Source: Anaspis maculata (Eukaryota > Arthropoda > Insecta > Coleoptera > Scraptiidae). Taken from it: a stretch of DNA of 64,000 nucleotides. The notes beneath the pieces are model-generated. The model was given only the letters and a program-made list of their open reading frames with translations, had not been told where the DNA came from and did not search any database. A program made the position numbers and the translations under genes. Positions 1 to 11,835 of this stretch are shown here, piece by piece. The number at the start of each line of letters is the position of its first letter. Within the stretch, counting starts at the first letter, position 1. The stretch spans positions 39,663,979 through 39,727,978 of the forward strand of contig OX421963.1 of the NCBI GenBank assembly GCA_949128115.1, written 5' to 3'.

Positions 1-3000
1 GTGAGAAGTTTGACAATAGGTTCCCAAAACGAGGCCAATTGATTGTTCGCGTGTGTATTTTGAGGCGGAACGATCGCTTACACTAATATCATTGGAGCGG
101 AAAGGTCCATAGTTTGTGTACCATAAATTTCCCGTTATCCACAAAAAATAAGTTTTCGTCTCTTTTCACGCCATATCTCATCTGTGGGCATGGTTTTAAA
201 TGATTTTGAAAAACAAAATTTGATTTTCAACTCAAAATTCTGCACGATTTGACCAAAAAGATGGAGTGATTACACCGAGAGGCCAAACTTCGGATTCTCC
301 GTACTGGTGCCTGTTAATTTTCAACTTCATACCGGAAGATCATCTGAAATGATGTCTGGAAGGTTCTCGTGCTCTGGGACCTTCAGCAACTTGACAGTTT
401 TTCGGAAAATGTAAAAAGTTTGACAATAGGTTCCCAAAACGAGGCCAATTAATTGTTCGCGTGTGTATTTTGAGGCGCAACGATCGTTTACACATATACC
501 AATAAGCCGGAAAGGTCCACAGTTTGTGTACCATCAATTTGACCGTTATCCACAAAAAATACATTTTTATCTCTTTTCACGCTATATCTCAACTGTGGAC
601 ATGGTTTTGAATGATTTTGGAGAACAAAATTGATTTCCAACTCAGAATTCTGATGCACAATTTGACCAAAAAAATAAAGTTACTCCACCGACAGGCCAAA
701 CTTCGGATTCTCCCTACTGGTGCCTGTTAATTTTCAACTTCATACCGAAAGATCATCTGGAATGATGACTGGAAGGTTTTTGTGCTCTGGTACCTTCAGC
801 AACTTGACAGTTTTTGAAAAATGTGAGAAGTTTGACAATAGGTTCCCAAAAATGAGGCCAATTGATTGTTCGCGTGTGTATTTTGCGCGGAACGATCGCT
901 TACACTGATATCAATGAGGCGGAAGGGTCCACAGTTTGTGTCCATCAATTTGACCGTTATCCACAAAAAATAGGTTTCCGTCTCTTTTCAAGCCATATTT
1001 CATCTGTGGGCATGGTTTTGAATGATTTTAGAAAACAAAACTGATTTCCAACTCAAAATTCTGCACCATTTGACCAAAAAAATGGAGTAACTCCACCGAC
1101 AGGCCAAACTTCGGATTCTCCGTACCGGTGCCTGTTAGTTTCCAACTTCATACCAAAAGATTATCTGGAATGATGTCTAGAAGGTTCTCGTGCTCTGGTA
1201 CCTTCAGCAACTTGACAGTTTTTCGTAAAATGTGAGAAGTTTGACAATAGGTTCCCAAAACGAGGCCAATTGATTGTTCGCGTGTGTATTTTGAGGCGGA
1301 ACGATCGCTTACACTAATATCATTGGAGCGGAAAGGTCCATAGTTTGTGTACCATAAATTTGACCGTTATCCACAAAAAATTGGTTTTCGTCTCTTTTCA
1401 CGCCATATCTCATTTGTGGGCATGGTTTTGAATTATTTTGAAAAACAAAATTTGATATTGAACTCAAAATTCTGCACGATTTGACCAGAAAGATGGAGTG
1501 ATTACACCGACAGGCCAAATTTAGGATTCTCCGTACTGGTGCCTGTTAATTTTCAACTTCATACCGAAAGATCATCTGGAATGATGTCTGGAAAGTTCTC
1601 GTGCTCTGGTACCTTCAGCAACTTGACAGTTTTCGAAAAATGTGAGAAGTTTGACAACAGGTTCCTAAAAATGAGGCCAATTGATTGTTCGCGGGTGTAT
1701 TTTGAGGCGGAACAATCGTTTACACTGATATCATTGAGGCGGGAAGTTTCACAGTTTGTGTACTATCAAATTGACCGTTATCCTCAAAAAATAGGTTTTC
1801 GTCTCTTTTCACACCATATCTTAACTGTGGGCATGGTTTTGAATGATTTTAGGAAACAAAACTGATTTTCAACTCAAAATTCTGCACAATTTGACCAAAA
1901 AAATGGAGTGACTCCACCGACAGGCCAAACTTCGGATTCTCCCTACTGGTGCCTGTTAATTTTCAACTTCATACCAAAAGATAATCTGGAATGATGTCTG
2001 GACGGTTCTCGTGCTCTGGTACCTTCAGCAGCTTGACAGTCTTCGAAAAATGTGAGAAGTTTGACAACAGGTTCCTAAAAATGAGGCCAATTGATTGTTC
2101 GCGGGTGTATTTTGAGGCGGAACGATCGTTTACACTAATATCATTGAGGCGGAAAGTTTCACAGTTTGTGTACCATCAAATTGACCGTTATCCTCAAAAA
2201 ATAGGTTTTCCTCTCTTTTCACACCATATCTCAACTGTGGGCATGGTTTTGAATGATTTTAGAAAACAAAACTGATTTTCAACTCAAAATTCTGCACCAT
2301 TTGACCAAAAAAATGGAGTAACTCCACCGACAGGCCAAACTTCGGATTCTCCGTACCGGTGCCTGTTAGTTTCCAACTTCATACCAAAAGATAATCTGGA
2401 ATGATGTCTGGACGGTTCTCGTGCTCTGGTACCTTCAGCAGCTTGACAGTCTTCGAAAAATGTGAGAAGTTTGACAACAGGTTCCTAAAAATGAGGCCAA
2501 TTGATTGTTCGCGGGTGTATTTTGAGGCGGAACGATCGTTTACACTAATATCATTGAGGCGGAAAGTTTCACAGTTTGTGTACCATCAAATTGACCGTTA
2601 TCCTCAAAAAATAGGTTTTCCTCTCTTTTCACACCATATCTCAACTGTGGGCATGGTTTTGAATGATTTTAGAAAACAAAACTGATTTTCAACTCAAAAT
2701 TCTGCACCATTTGACCAAAAAAATGGAGTAACTCCACCGACAGGCCAAACTTCGGATTCTCCGTACCGGTGCCTGTTAGTTTCCAACTTCATACCAAAAG
2801 ATCATCTGGAATGATGTCTAGAAGGTTCTCGTGCTCTGGTACCTTCAGCAACTTGACAGTTTTTCGTAAAATGTAAAAAGTTTGACAATAGGTTCCCAAA
2901 ACGAGGCCAATGGATTGTTCGCGTGTGTATTTTGAGGCGGAACGATCGCTTACACTAATATCATTGAAGCGGAAAGGTCCATAGTTTGTGTACCATAAAT

Positions 3001-4140
3001 TTGACCGTTATCGACAAAAAATTGGTTTTCGTCTCTTTTCACGCCATATCTCATTTGTGGGCATGGTTTTGAAGGATTTTGAAAAACAAAATTTGATATT
3101 CAACTCAAAATTCTGCACGATTTGACCAAAAAGATGAAGTGATTACACCGACAGGCCAAATTTTGGATTCTCCGTACTGGTGCCTGTTAATTTTCAACTC
3201 CATACCGAAGGATCATCTAGAATGATGTCTGGAAGGTTCTCGTGCTCTGGTACCTTCAGCAACTCAACAGTTTTTGAAAAATGTGAGAAGTTTGACAATA
3301 GGTTCTCGAAAATGAGGCCAATTGATTGTTCGCGTGTGTATTTTGAGGCGGAACGATCGTTTACACATATATCAATAAGCTGGAAAGGTCCACAGTTTGT
3401 GTACCATCAATTTGACCGTTATCCACAAAAAAATGGATTTTTATCTTTTTTCACGCTATATCTCGACTGTGGGCATGATTTTGAATGATTTTGGAGAACA
3501 AAATTGATTTCCAACTCAAAATTCTGCACAATTTGACCAAAAATATGAATTGACTCCACCGACAGGCCAAACTTCGGATTCTTGGTACTGGTGCCTGCTA
3601 ATTTCCAACTTCATACCGAAAGATCATCCGGAATGATGTCTGGAAGGTTCTTGTGCTCTGGTACCTTCAGCAACTTGACAGTTTTTGAAAAATGTGAGAA
3701 GTTTGACAATAGGTTCCCAAAACGAGGCCAATTGATTGTTCGCGTGTGTATTTTGAAGCGGAACGATCGTTTATACTAATATCATTGAGGCGAAAAGGTT
3801 CACAGTTTGTGTACGATCAATTTGACCGTTACCCACAAAAAATAGGTTACCATTTCTTCTCATGCCGCTTATCAACTGTGGGCATGATTTTGAATAACAA
3901 AATTGATTTTCAGCTCAAAATTCTGCACAATTTCTCCAGAAAATGGAGTAAATCTACCGGTAGGCCAAAATCAGAATTCTCCGTACTGGCGCCTGCTTGC
4001 TTTCTACTTCAACACGCAAGAGTAGGTATTTCGAATTATGTCTAGAAGATGGTCGTGCTCTGGTACCTTTAACTACTTGACGGGTTTTGGAAATTGTGTA
4101 GAAATGTGTTGCCAAAATAATAACCCGTAGTTCGGTCAAA
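1..4140. repeat. 410-bp satellite array, about ten units
   Basis: Tandem units beginning GTGAGAAGTTTGACAATAGG start at about 1, 411, 823, 1232, 1642, 2052, 2462, 2873, 3283 and 3693, so the period is 409-412 bp. The last unit decays after about 3900 and similarity is lost near 4140. The left side runs off the window, so the array is longer. Units differ by subtype: 1, 1232 and 2873 share ACCATAAATTT; 411 and 3283 share ACACATATA followed by CAATAAGC; 1642, 2052 and 2462 share CTCAAAAAATAGG, the last two being nearly identical. Short open frames of about 94-108 codons recur in the units, but they follow the repeat and are not evidence of a gene. Confidence 0.95.
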
Positions 4141-4679
4141 GATTCAAAATTTAGGAAAATCCAATGGGTTGTTCTCCGTTTGAGGCCGATTGTTTTTTAA
4201 GATTTGTATTTTGAGGCCGAATGCTCTCTGTTTACCAGTTGCTATTCACTTCCAACACCTCCTACGCTCCTGATATGTCTTTCAGCTTGTAGGTGGTTTG
4301 AGTGCGATTTCCTTTGCTTCTAAGGGTTGAGTGTACCTATTTTATGTATGCCTCAGGTTGATAACTCATTCTCAGTCTCCCTATTCACCTTGACATCGTT
4401 ATTCTATAGTTTTTAACATGACTCAATTTTCTATTTTCTTTATGATATTTGCATGTACTGAAGGCACAATAATATTATTTTTATTTCTACAACGAATCAT
4501 TCTCCTCTTGGCTCGTTTTGCAGTGGTTCACATTTTTCAACACTCGCTTTCTCCAATGCTATTTTCATTTGTGAGCTAGGCAACCAGATATACATCGCTA
4601 GACGCGAGCTTCGAGATTTGGCCGCGAAGTCAAATGATACATTACCTTTAGTCGACCCATGAGGCCGATCCGTCCATTG
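4141..4679. other. Unassigned AT-rich flank of the satellite
   Basis: No open frame, repeat or RNA gene could be supported here. Weak echoes of the satellite (TTTGAGGCCGA) occur near 4180-4220 and then fade. Confidence 0.5.
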
Positions 4680-4680
4680 G

Positions 4681-4682
<2 letters not shown>

Positions 4683-4715
<33 letters not shown>
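4683..4715. repeat. (AT)n microsatellite
   Basis: A run of alternating AT of about 30 bases lies in otherwise unique DNA. Confidence 0.9.
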
Positions 4716-4718
<3 letters not shown>

Positions 4719-5344
4719 AGTGTTTATTTCCGTAAATATTTCATAAATAAGCTGAAAATATGCTGATAGCAGCTTTTAAACATGCTACCTAGATGAGGTA
4801 TATTCCAAAACGTCCGTCGTGAAAAATGTGATGTTTTGCAAAAGCAAGCAAAATGGAAGGTAGAGGTACCTATCGCAAAAGCAGTTGAAAATTGCAAAAA
4901 AGGTTATAATGAACCACACGATAGATACAAACACAATGAACTATAACATGCATCTGTCAGTAGTAGTTTTCATGACAATTTTGTGTTTCAGTGGGCATGC
5001 GCAAGATTTGACAGTTCAGGTTGACTAGCACCAGAGAGGTATAGAGTGGGGAGAATGATTACAGAGCTGTACGAGTCTGGCAAGCACGCGAAGGTCGAAT
5101 TCTCGCCGACCGGAAAGGAACGTGAGCATGCGCTCTTGACAAGATGAAAACTACTGTTTCCTTGCCACTTGCCAGCCCCGCACATAAACCAGGGTCGCGC
5201 TTAAAAGTTGGTTAGACTATGGGACTATGCGATTTTGATCAGGTTGACTAAATCATCAGTCTCTTATTCTTCGTTTCCTCTATTTCTTGCGACTCAATAC
5301 AAATTCAACATATGTTTTAGCAACAAATGAACATAGTATGATCT

Positions 5345-5398
5345 GGTGTGAACATTGCAAGCAATAATTATTTTTTTATTGCTTGCAATGTTCATACC
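5345..5398. repeat. 23-bp-stem inverted repeat
   Basis: Arms at 5345-5367 and 5376-5398 pair with one mismatch (GTG versus ATG near the outer end) around an 8-base AT loop. The stem core is AACATTGCAAGCAATAA. It could be a cruciform, a short MITE relic or a small hairpin RNA; nothing distinguishes these. Confidence 0.75.
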
Positions 5399-5869
5399 AC
5401 GCTTTCTTGATTGAATGGAATCTAATAAGCTAAGTACCACCTCATATCTCACCTGAAATATGAAATATCTATTATAATTATAGATGTTAATGGAAATAAT
5501 AGCCCAATACTCCGGACCATTCGACAAGTTGACATTGACATTTTTGGGGAAAATTGATCGCCACGTTTATTCATGTGCTACAGCGCAAGCTCATAGGCTT
5601 ATTACGATTTGCAGTATGTCACCACCAAATTCGCAATCGTCATTTAACGTTAAAGATCATTACACTTGATGACCATTAGGGTGCAGTCTGTCAAGAGTAT
5701 ATTGAAAAATGCAGGCATGTAGGTATGCGCGTGATAATGTGTGTATTATTCAATAGGATTGGATAAAATACAATACAAAATAAGCAGATGTAGATTTTTC
5801 CGCAATTCGCATGCGCAAATAAGACACACATCCGCACAATTGGCGGAGGAGCGGTGCACCAAAAACTTG

Positions 5870-6115
5870 CTGGAATATTCGCAGTCTGTACGGCCAGCAT
5901 ATTCGCATTTTTTTGCGATATATTGCAGAATCACAGATAACCACGACAAAAATGAAATTTGCTCGGCTTCAGTTTGAAATCTCGATATATCGCAAGAAAG
6001 CAAGCTGGTTGCAAACTGAAACCATGTCAAATTTTGTTTTTCTCAGTGTGAATCTTGCGGTATATCGCCAAAAAAATGCAAATATGCGGCCCGCGTGTGA
6101 ACTGAACTTGAACTT
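5870..6115. repeat. Imperfect palindromic MITE-like element
   Basis: The segment at about 5880-5985, containing GCATTTTTTTGCGATATA, is repeated in inverse orientation at about 6010-6098. The arms are diverged but collinear through several blocks (CATATTCGC, GCGATATA, TCAGTTTG), giving a hairpin of about 240 bp. No target duplication was recognised. Confidence 0.55.
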
Positions 6116-7050
6116 ATCACAGTGACAAGCATCGTCTTGATGGAAATAATTTGAAGGCTTTGACAGTAGGTAACTAAGTTGTCATTTTTTGAACTACTCC
6201 AGCTACACTGGCGCCATCTCGAAAAACTGTCAGCATTTGCCCCCATTTTGTATTAGGTAGGCAATGATGATAAATAATAGTGTGTGTTCAAATGTTTGTT
6301 CACTACCTATAGGCGATTTACATTTGAGAAACGCCACCTGGTGTAGAGCTCGTTACTTGATTGTGTAGAATTTTTTTGAGAGGAACACATATTCGGACGT
6401 CTAGTAGCCTAAGTAGATACGAGTAGATACCTGTAATACACACATCAATGGCATGAAATTTGAATTTGATCTTTTGGTTAGCGTATTTAGCGGGCTACAG
6501 GTACATCTAGTTCCAGAGGTGATGGCTGGAATACTGCGCTACCAGCAATGCATTGCATTGCAGTTGCGGTGGAAAAATTGCGACTGGTGACTATTACAGT
6601 ACACCGTCCGCAGGCAGATGCAAGCATGGCATGCTGCTTTGCCAGTAGCTTCTGCCCCTGCTATTTCTGCCATTTAGTGCCTGCTGATTGATCCCCCGAT
6701 CCCCAATGAGTCATAAAAGCGAGCCTAAACGTGGATCTTGACAGTGGGGACACAACAAATGTTTGCGTCCCAAGTACAAAGGTAGCGAACTGTAGAATAT
6801 AGAATGCGGATCTCCAGGTGAGGTCCAAGCAGAAAATCTTCAGAAAAAGGTGACTGACGACGCGGCTAGCCCACGGTGACCGTTTTTGGCGTGCAAACAG
6901 TTGGAGTTGGTGTGTGTAGAGAACTCGGTCCGCCGGAAGGTGACAGTCGCTGTTGCTGTCCCTTGGGTGAAAACTACGGATGATGCAAAGAAAGGTCTGC
7001 GACGACGCTGGTCATCGATTTAGATCCCAATAAAGAGCCTGCGGGGTCCC
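6116..7050. other. Unassigned DNA
   Basis: No gene or repeat could be supported. Composition is mixed, and several short open frames lack codon-like character. Confidence 0.4.
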
Positions 7051-7069
7051 AAGGGTTCACAGTAGTGAT

Positions 7070-7145
7070 ATAAAATACCCGGATATTTATTTTGAAGGGT
7101 AAATATCCGGGGTATTTACCCGGGTAAATAGCCAAACGGGGTATT
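7070..7145. repeat. Cluster of ATTTACCC/GGGTAAAT motifs with 18-bp palindrome
   Basis: The block repeats GGGTAAATA, GGTATTTAC and related words five or more times in both orientations. Its core at 7113-7130, TATTTACCCGGGTAAATA, is a perfect 18-bp palindrome. It could be a protein-binding cluster or a mini-satellite seed; no function is evident. Confidence 0.6.
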
Positions 7146-7550
7146 TATGCAGCCCAGACAGCACGAAATGTTCCGAAAATATTTGGTAGCAGTTGATGAA
7201 TATTCACACCATTCTGTAAATGTCCACAAAATATTCGTAACAGATATTACAAAAATATTAAGGTGGAATATTGCACAAGCATTCAGCAAGATTTCAAACA
7301 TTTATTGAATATTTAGCAATAAATATTATCAAAATTTATACTGAACTCTATTTCTCTAATATTTCAGAATATTAAAATTCAAGCCCTATTACGTAGTACC
7401 ACGTACCTACTGCCGCAATAAAAAAACATACGCGCCAGTTGACACAGTGTAGTTACTGTATTGAATTTGACTTTTTTGTGTTTTATAGAATATTTATTAT
7501 CGTAGTTAGATGATAATGGAATAGAGAATAAATTGTTGTTAGAATTTCTC

Positions 7551-7952
7551 CATTGTTACGGGTTTTTGGGTTTTAATATATAAATTAGGCTGATAGTAGG
7601 TAGATAGTTTTTACAAAGTTTTGTTTTTCTTAATTGCCGTTATCGGTCAGTTCAGCGCAAGGCCTCCAACGCTCCGCAGCGTGCGCTTGATGGGAGGAAC
7701 TTCTTAGGTAGAATCCGTATTTCGGAAAAACGACAAAAGGTCGAATTTTGAAGTTTACCCCCCAGTTTTTGAAAAGGTGCTTTTTGAGAAAGTTAAGGAG
7801 GCCCTAGCACCTTTCGAAGAAATCGTCTGAGGACGGATTAAAGTGGCACAGTGGCTGTTGTTGGAGGTACCGTACTTTATTTGTATTTTTTTGTGGAATG
7901 TCGACAGTCTTTTGAAATTCATTTTAGGCCTTGTTTTCCGTACTGTGACTTC
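7551..7952. repeat. Left inverted-repeat arm, interrupted copy
   Basis: About 400 bp, from TTACGGGTTTTTGGG through CCGTACTGTGACTT, recurs inverted at about 11950-12351 with high identity. The matching continues at 10009-10117 (inverse copy 11836-11947), so the 7953-10008 segment interrupts this copy. Confidence 0.85.
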
Positions 7953-9067
7953 CCGTACGGAAAAAAACTACTAAAAACCAGTAGTTGACCAGTAGTTTTC
8001 AATAGTGAACTACTCAAAACTACTACATCGCTAATAGTTTTCTGTAGTAGTTGACGACTTGAACACTGATTGATCAGTAGTTTTCAGTAGTTACTACTAC
8101 TCCATAATTTTATCGCTAGTAGTTTTCTGTAGTAACTACTTAAAACTACTACTTGATCAATATCTGTTGAGTAGTTTTCAGTAGTCAACTACTGAGAGAT
8201 TTAGTAGAGTTCAGTAGTCAGCTCGGAGTGACTACTAAAACTACTAAAATCACTGGTGTTTTTACTACTGAGGACTACTTATTCTTTACTGAGTAGTTTC
8301 ATTATTTAACTACTGCATGATGGAAATTACTTTTGCGAATAGGTACCTACACGTATATTGTACATATTGTATATACAATATTAGTTAATAAAACACAGAT
8401 ATTTTCCAACAAATATTAAGTAGGTTACCATTTTTTACAGAATTCACAAGTAGGTAAATACAATTTATCAGTGTAATTATACCGCGTTTATACTTATAAG
8501 GCCCTCTTCGCTTATTCATTATATTTCAACCTCTTGTTTTGTTTTTCATGGATTAATCATCTGTTTGACGAGTTGCAGTTGCACTTTGAGGAGTTTGAGG
8601 TGCGAGGAGGCCCCGAGGCCCAAATTGACAGTTTTTGACGCTGTCATTGACTTGACAGACAGAAGACAGAGCGCCAACACCAATACAACAACCACGGAAT
8701 TTGAAAGTGTCACCATTCGAAGTAAAACATTCACGACCTTTAGTGTAATAAATGTAATCGAAATTTTTATTGGGTGTTTAGAACCTCTCTTCTCTAGCAA
8801 TTTATTATATTTGCCATGATTCTTCACCATGGTTTCATCTCATTATTGTCTCATTCACAAATCTGGGGATGAGTTGCCACGTTGGCAGCACTGACAGGAA
8901 AACTTTAACTGTCAACTGTTTCCTTCTGTTCCTGCCTTCTGTTCCTTCAAGCCAAACTCGTTTGAAATCAAAGTTAACCGTTTCCTGGTCTAATGAGTTA
9001 TTATTTGATGAAGTACAATGTTCTACATTTTATTTATACGTACGTGTGTTGTGTGTGCTCTCGGTAA

Positions 9068-9259
9068 TCATTAGAAATCGATCATGAGAAGTGTTTTATT
9101 GCACAATTTATTGATGAAGATGGGGAACCCGTTCAAGCTCGGTTTCAGTCTTGGATTAAAAATCCACCCTTTAAAGGATCTGAAGTGAGACAAAAAATCA
9201 TAACAGAATTGCCAGAAAGTGAAAATGTAATACTAGGCCAATTAAAAATGGGAAAATGA
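9068..9259 (+). CDS. Exon-like 63-codon open frame inside the CAGTAG element
   Basis: The frame opens just after a TAA at 9065-9067 and closes with TGA at 9257-9259. An AG that could be a splice acceptor stands at 9072-9073. Translation gives a balanced hydrophilic sequence containing FIDEDGEPVQARFQSW and EVRQKIITELPESENV, more protein-like than neighbouring frames. No methionine start is required if it is an internal exon. I do not recognise the family. It could be a captured host exon or the remains of a transposon gene. Function is unknown. Confidence 0.35.
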   Translation, partial: SLEIDHEKCFIAQFIDEDGEPVQARFQSWIKNPPFKGSEVRQKIITELPESENVILGQLKMGK

Positions 9260-9529
9260 AAGATTTTTGCCTACGAGAAAATGTGCTGGTTGTGAGTGGT
9301 GAGTAGATAATAGGTAGGTACCTTGAAGTATTATAATATGGGAGTTCGTCAGGCTCAAGGATAATGCCACACAGTCAATTTTTGAAAGGTATCCGTTTAT
9401 TAAAATTCTGAAAAACAGGCTTTAGAGAAATTTACTTTGCCTAGACTAAGTAGATTGAGATGCAATGGCATCAGTGTTTCAACACATGGCTATTGTTACA
9501 TTACATTTACGGTTATTGTTACAGGTACC

Positions 9530-9548
9530 TACCTACCTACCTACCTAC
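9530..9548. repeat. (CTAC)n simple repeat
   Basis: ACCTACCTACCTACCTAC, a short tetranucleotide run of a kind common in some insect genomes. Confidence 0.85.
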
Positions 9549-10129
9549 GCACCACTGGCAGGGGGCTACTACAGAAGACTACTGACAGTAGTTATTATAG
9601 GTACTACTAGTCGTACGTACTACTAGTCGTACGTACTACTTACAGTGGTTACTACTGGCTGTAGTCGTACCTACTATTGCAGTAGTAGGTCCAAAATACT
9701 ACTGGCAATGGTAACTAGTAGTTACCACTGGCTGTAGTCGTACTACTGCAATAGTAGGTCCAAAATACTACTGGGAGTGGTTACTACTGGCTGTAGTCGT
9801 ACTACTGCAGTAGTAGGTCCAAAATACTACTGGGAGTAGTTACTACTGGCTGTAGTCGTACTACTGCAGTAGTAGGTCCAAAATACTACTGGGAGTGGTT
9901 ACTACTGCTGCAGTAGTAGGTCCAAAATACTACTTGGAAACTACTGGCAATTTCAGTAGTTTCCAAGTAGTTTTTTTCTGTAGTTTTCAGTAGTATTTTT
10001 CCGTACGGGTTGTAATCCAATACAAGCAAGTTGGTTTTTCGGCCAACATAAATCGAAGCAAAAGTGACGACGCCCGAGACTCGAAACTCGAAACCCCGTT
10101 TGCGATCGCCGCAGCTTTACTAAAGTCGA

Positions 10130-10500
10130 GTATCAAAGTCGACCCGGTCATAAACTGCTCGTCATAAGTTGAGGATATCTCAAAATTTGCTCCAATTCCA
10201 AGTGAGGATATCTCTGGGAAAATATATTCGATTTGGAAAAAGTTGTGACCCCTGAAAGAGCTTACCTTTGGCTGCAGGACGCTCATGTTGACTTAGGTCA
10301 TAACTGACTTCATGCATTATCAGGGTGTCCCGAAAATACACCGACAACGTACTAGGTCAGCTTCTATACAGGATGCCAAAGAAAGGAGTGACAAAAGGGT
10401 TGATTTTTGAAGCCGTGTAAATTTTCAACATATTTTTGTGAGAATAAACTTTTTCCAGTGGATGGCTTATACGTTCAAAGAAAGCCAATAGGCAATATTT
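10130..10500. repeat. Inverted-repeat block B, left copy
   Basis: The block runs from about GTCGACCCGGTCATAAACTG to GTGGATGGCTTATA. It matches the reverse complement of about 12364-12690 at roughly 80-85 percent by eye. Relative to the block at 7551-7952 its order is swapped between the two copies, so the two loci are not a simple inversion duplicate. Confidence 0.75.
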
Positions 10501-10504
10501 TTTT

Positions 10505-11596
10505 ATCCATCCATTATGTATCATTATTATTATTATCATAATCAGAAAACAAAGATTCACTGTGCACTTCAAAGAAGTCGAATTCTTCCTAAGGGAATGA
10601 AGCTAGAGCCCTGGAAGTTTTTCCGATAGATAGCTTAGGTCCTTAAGGGTGACCAATGAGCAGATTGGACCTGAGGGTTGCGGTGCCATCTAGTTCACCA
10701 TATTGAAATTTCTTATTAGTATAACGATTTGCGTGGAACTCAGAACCTACATTCGTCCTATATGATCATTCTTATTCTCAATCTAAATTTCGGCCATCTT
10801 GGCCGCCATATTGGAATTGCCTCCAAAATATCTTATTAGTGGAACGATTGTCATGAAACTTGGAACTTACATTTGTCTTATATGAGCATTCTTATTCTCA
10901 ACCTGAATTTCATAATTCCGCTGCCATCTTGGCCGCAATACTGAAATTTCTCATTTGTGGAACGATTTTCGTGGAACTTGGAACTTACCCTTGTTTCGTA
11001 TGATCATTCTTATATTTTCAGGCTGAATGACATGATTCCGTCGCCATCTTGGTTGTTAGTATCTTTTATGCTGTGTAAATAGTCGAAATCTCTTATTAGG
11101 GGAATGATTGTCATGAAACTTGGAACTTACTCTTGTTTTGCACTAACATTCCAACTTTCAAGCTGAATTTCACGCTATTCTGTGATTTCACGCTTCCGTA
11201 TCCATCTTGTTTCGGTTTTAATCTGACACATTACTGGCCATTCAAGCATGATTGAATGCTTGTAAATGAATGTGCAATTTTTTCAAATTGATCTCTTTCA
11301 ATTGATAGGAGGAAGTGGTGTAAAACATTCTGAAAAGTGTCTAAATATACCCGGTCAATTGTCCTTGTGTGCCCGGTCAACATGATATTTGTCCGGACAA
11401 TTTTAGAATTGTCCAATCTTGCACGAATACGACTACGCCATCCATGGGGTATAAACCAAACCTTGACGACTCAGACTATCCATAGGAAAAGGTTCCAGGG
11501 CTCTAGCTTCATTCCCCTAGGAGTTCAACTTCTTTGAAGTGAACAGGAAATCTTTATTTTTTGATAATAATAATAATGATAATCATGTATGGTGTT
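10505..11596. mobile_element. 1.1-kb element with long inverted ends and internal tandem repeats
   Basis: About 130 bp at 10505-10640 (with AAGCTAGAGCCCTGGAA) recurs inverted at about 11480-11596 (TTCCAGGGCTCTAGCTT). Between them lie about four units of roughly 110 bp, each with GCCATCTTGG, a TCTTATTAGTGGAACGATT-like stretch and GAAACTTGGAACTTAC. The same family recurs in the opposite orientation at 42290-42660 and 49670-50300. It has no coding capacity, so it is a non-autonomous element. Confidence 0.75.
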
Positions 11597-11835
11597 ACCT
11601 CTTCTAGTCCTTATGACCAGGATAAAGGTCCAGGGCCGGTGGCACCGACTAGCTCTGGGCGGGGTAAGTTCAGGATGTCATCGTTGATTGGCGGGCGCCA
11701 CGTGATTCATCTTCAATGATGCCCTTTGGCTTCAAACCACGAACTTTCCAAAGGGACGAAAGAAAAACGGTCCTAGTGCTTCGTTTCAATTTCGTTTATT
11801 CCTCGAATCGTGCGTATCAGGCAGGGTCGAACGGC

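Larger units (their letters stand above)
7953..10008. mobile_element. 2.06-kb DNA transposon, CCCGTACGG termini, CAGTAG-rich ends
   Basis: The segment starts CCCGTACGGAAAAA and ends TTTTTCCGTACGGG, a perfect terminal inverted repeat of about 14 bp. It interrupts a repeat whose uninterrupted copy (inverse strand, around 11948) reads GTGACTTATTGTAATCC, so the boundaries are set by an empty site. TT flanks both ends. Both subterminal zones (about 7970-8330 and 9557-9996) are packed with ACTACTG/CAGTAGTT words, which may be transposase-binding repeats. The interior (8340-9550) has one exon-like frame but no recognisable transposase, so it is probably non-autonomous. The superfamily is not assigned. 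Confidence 0.8.

Noticed and set aside
720..3779. Repeated open frames of 60-108 codons in the satellite units
   Set aside because: They recur because the 410-bp unit recurs; lengths vary with substitutions, and no start, splice or domain evidence supports translation.
1..4140. CRISPR-like array
   Set aside because: Units are 410 bp and contiguous with no short repeat/spacer pattern, and the genome is eukaryotic.
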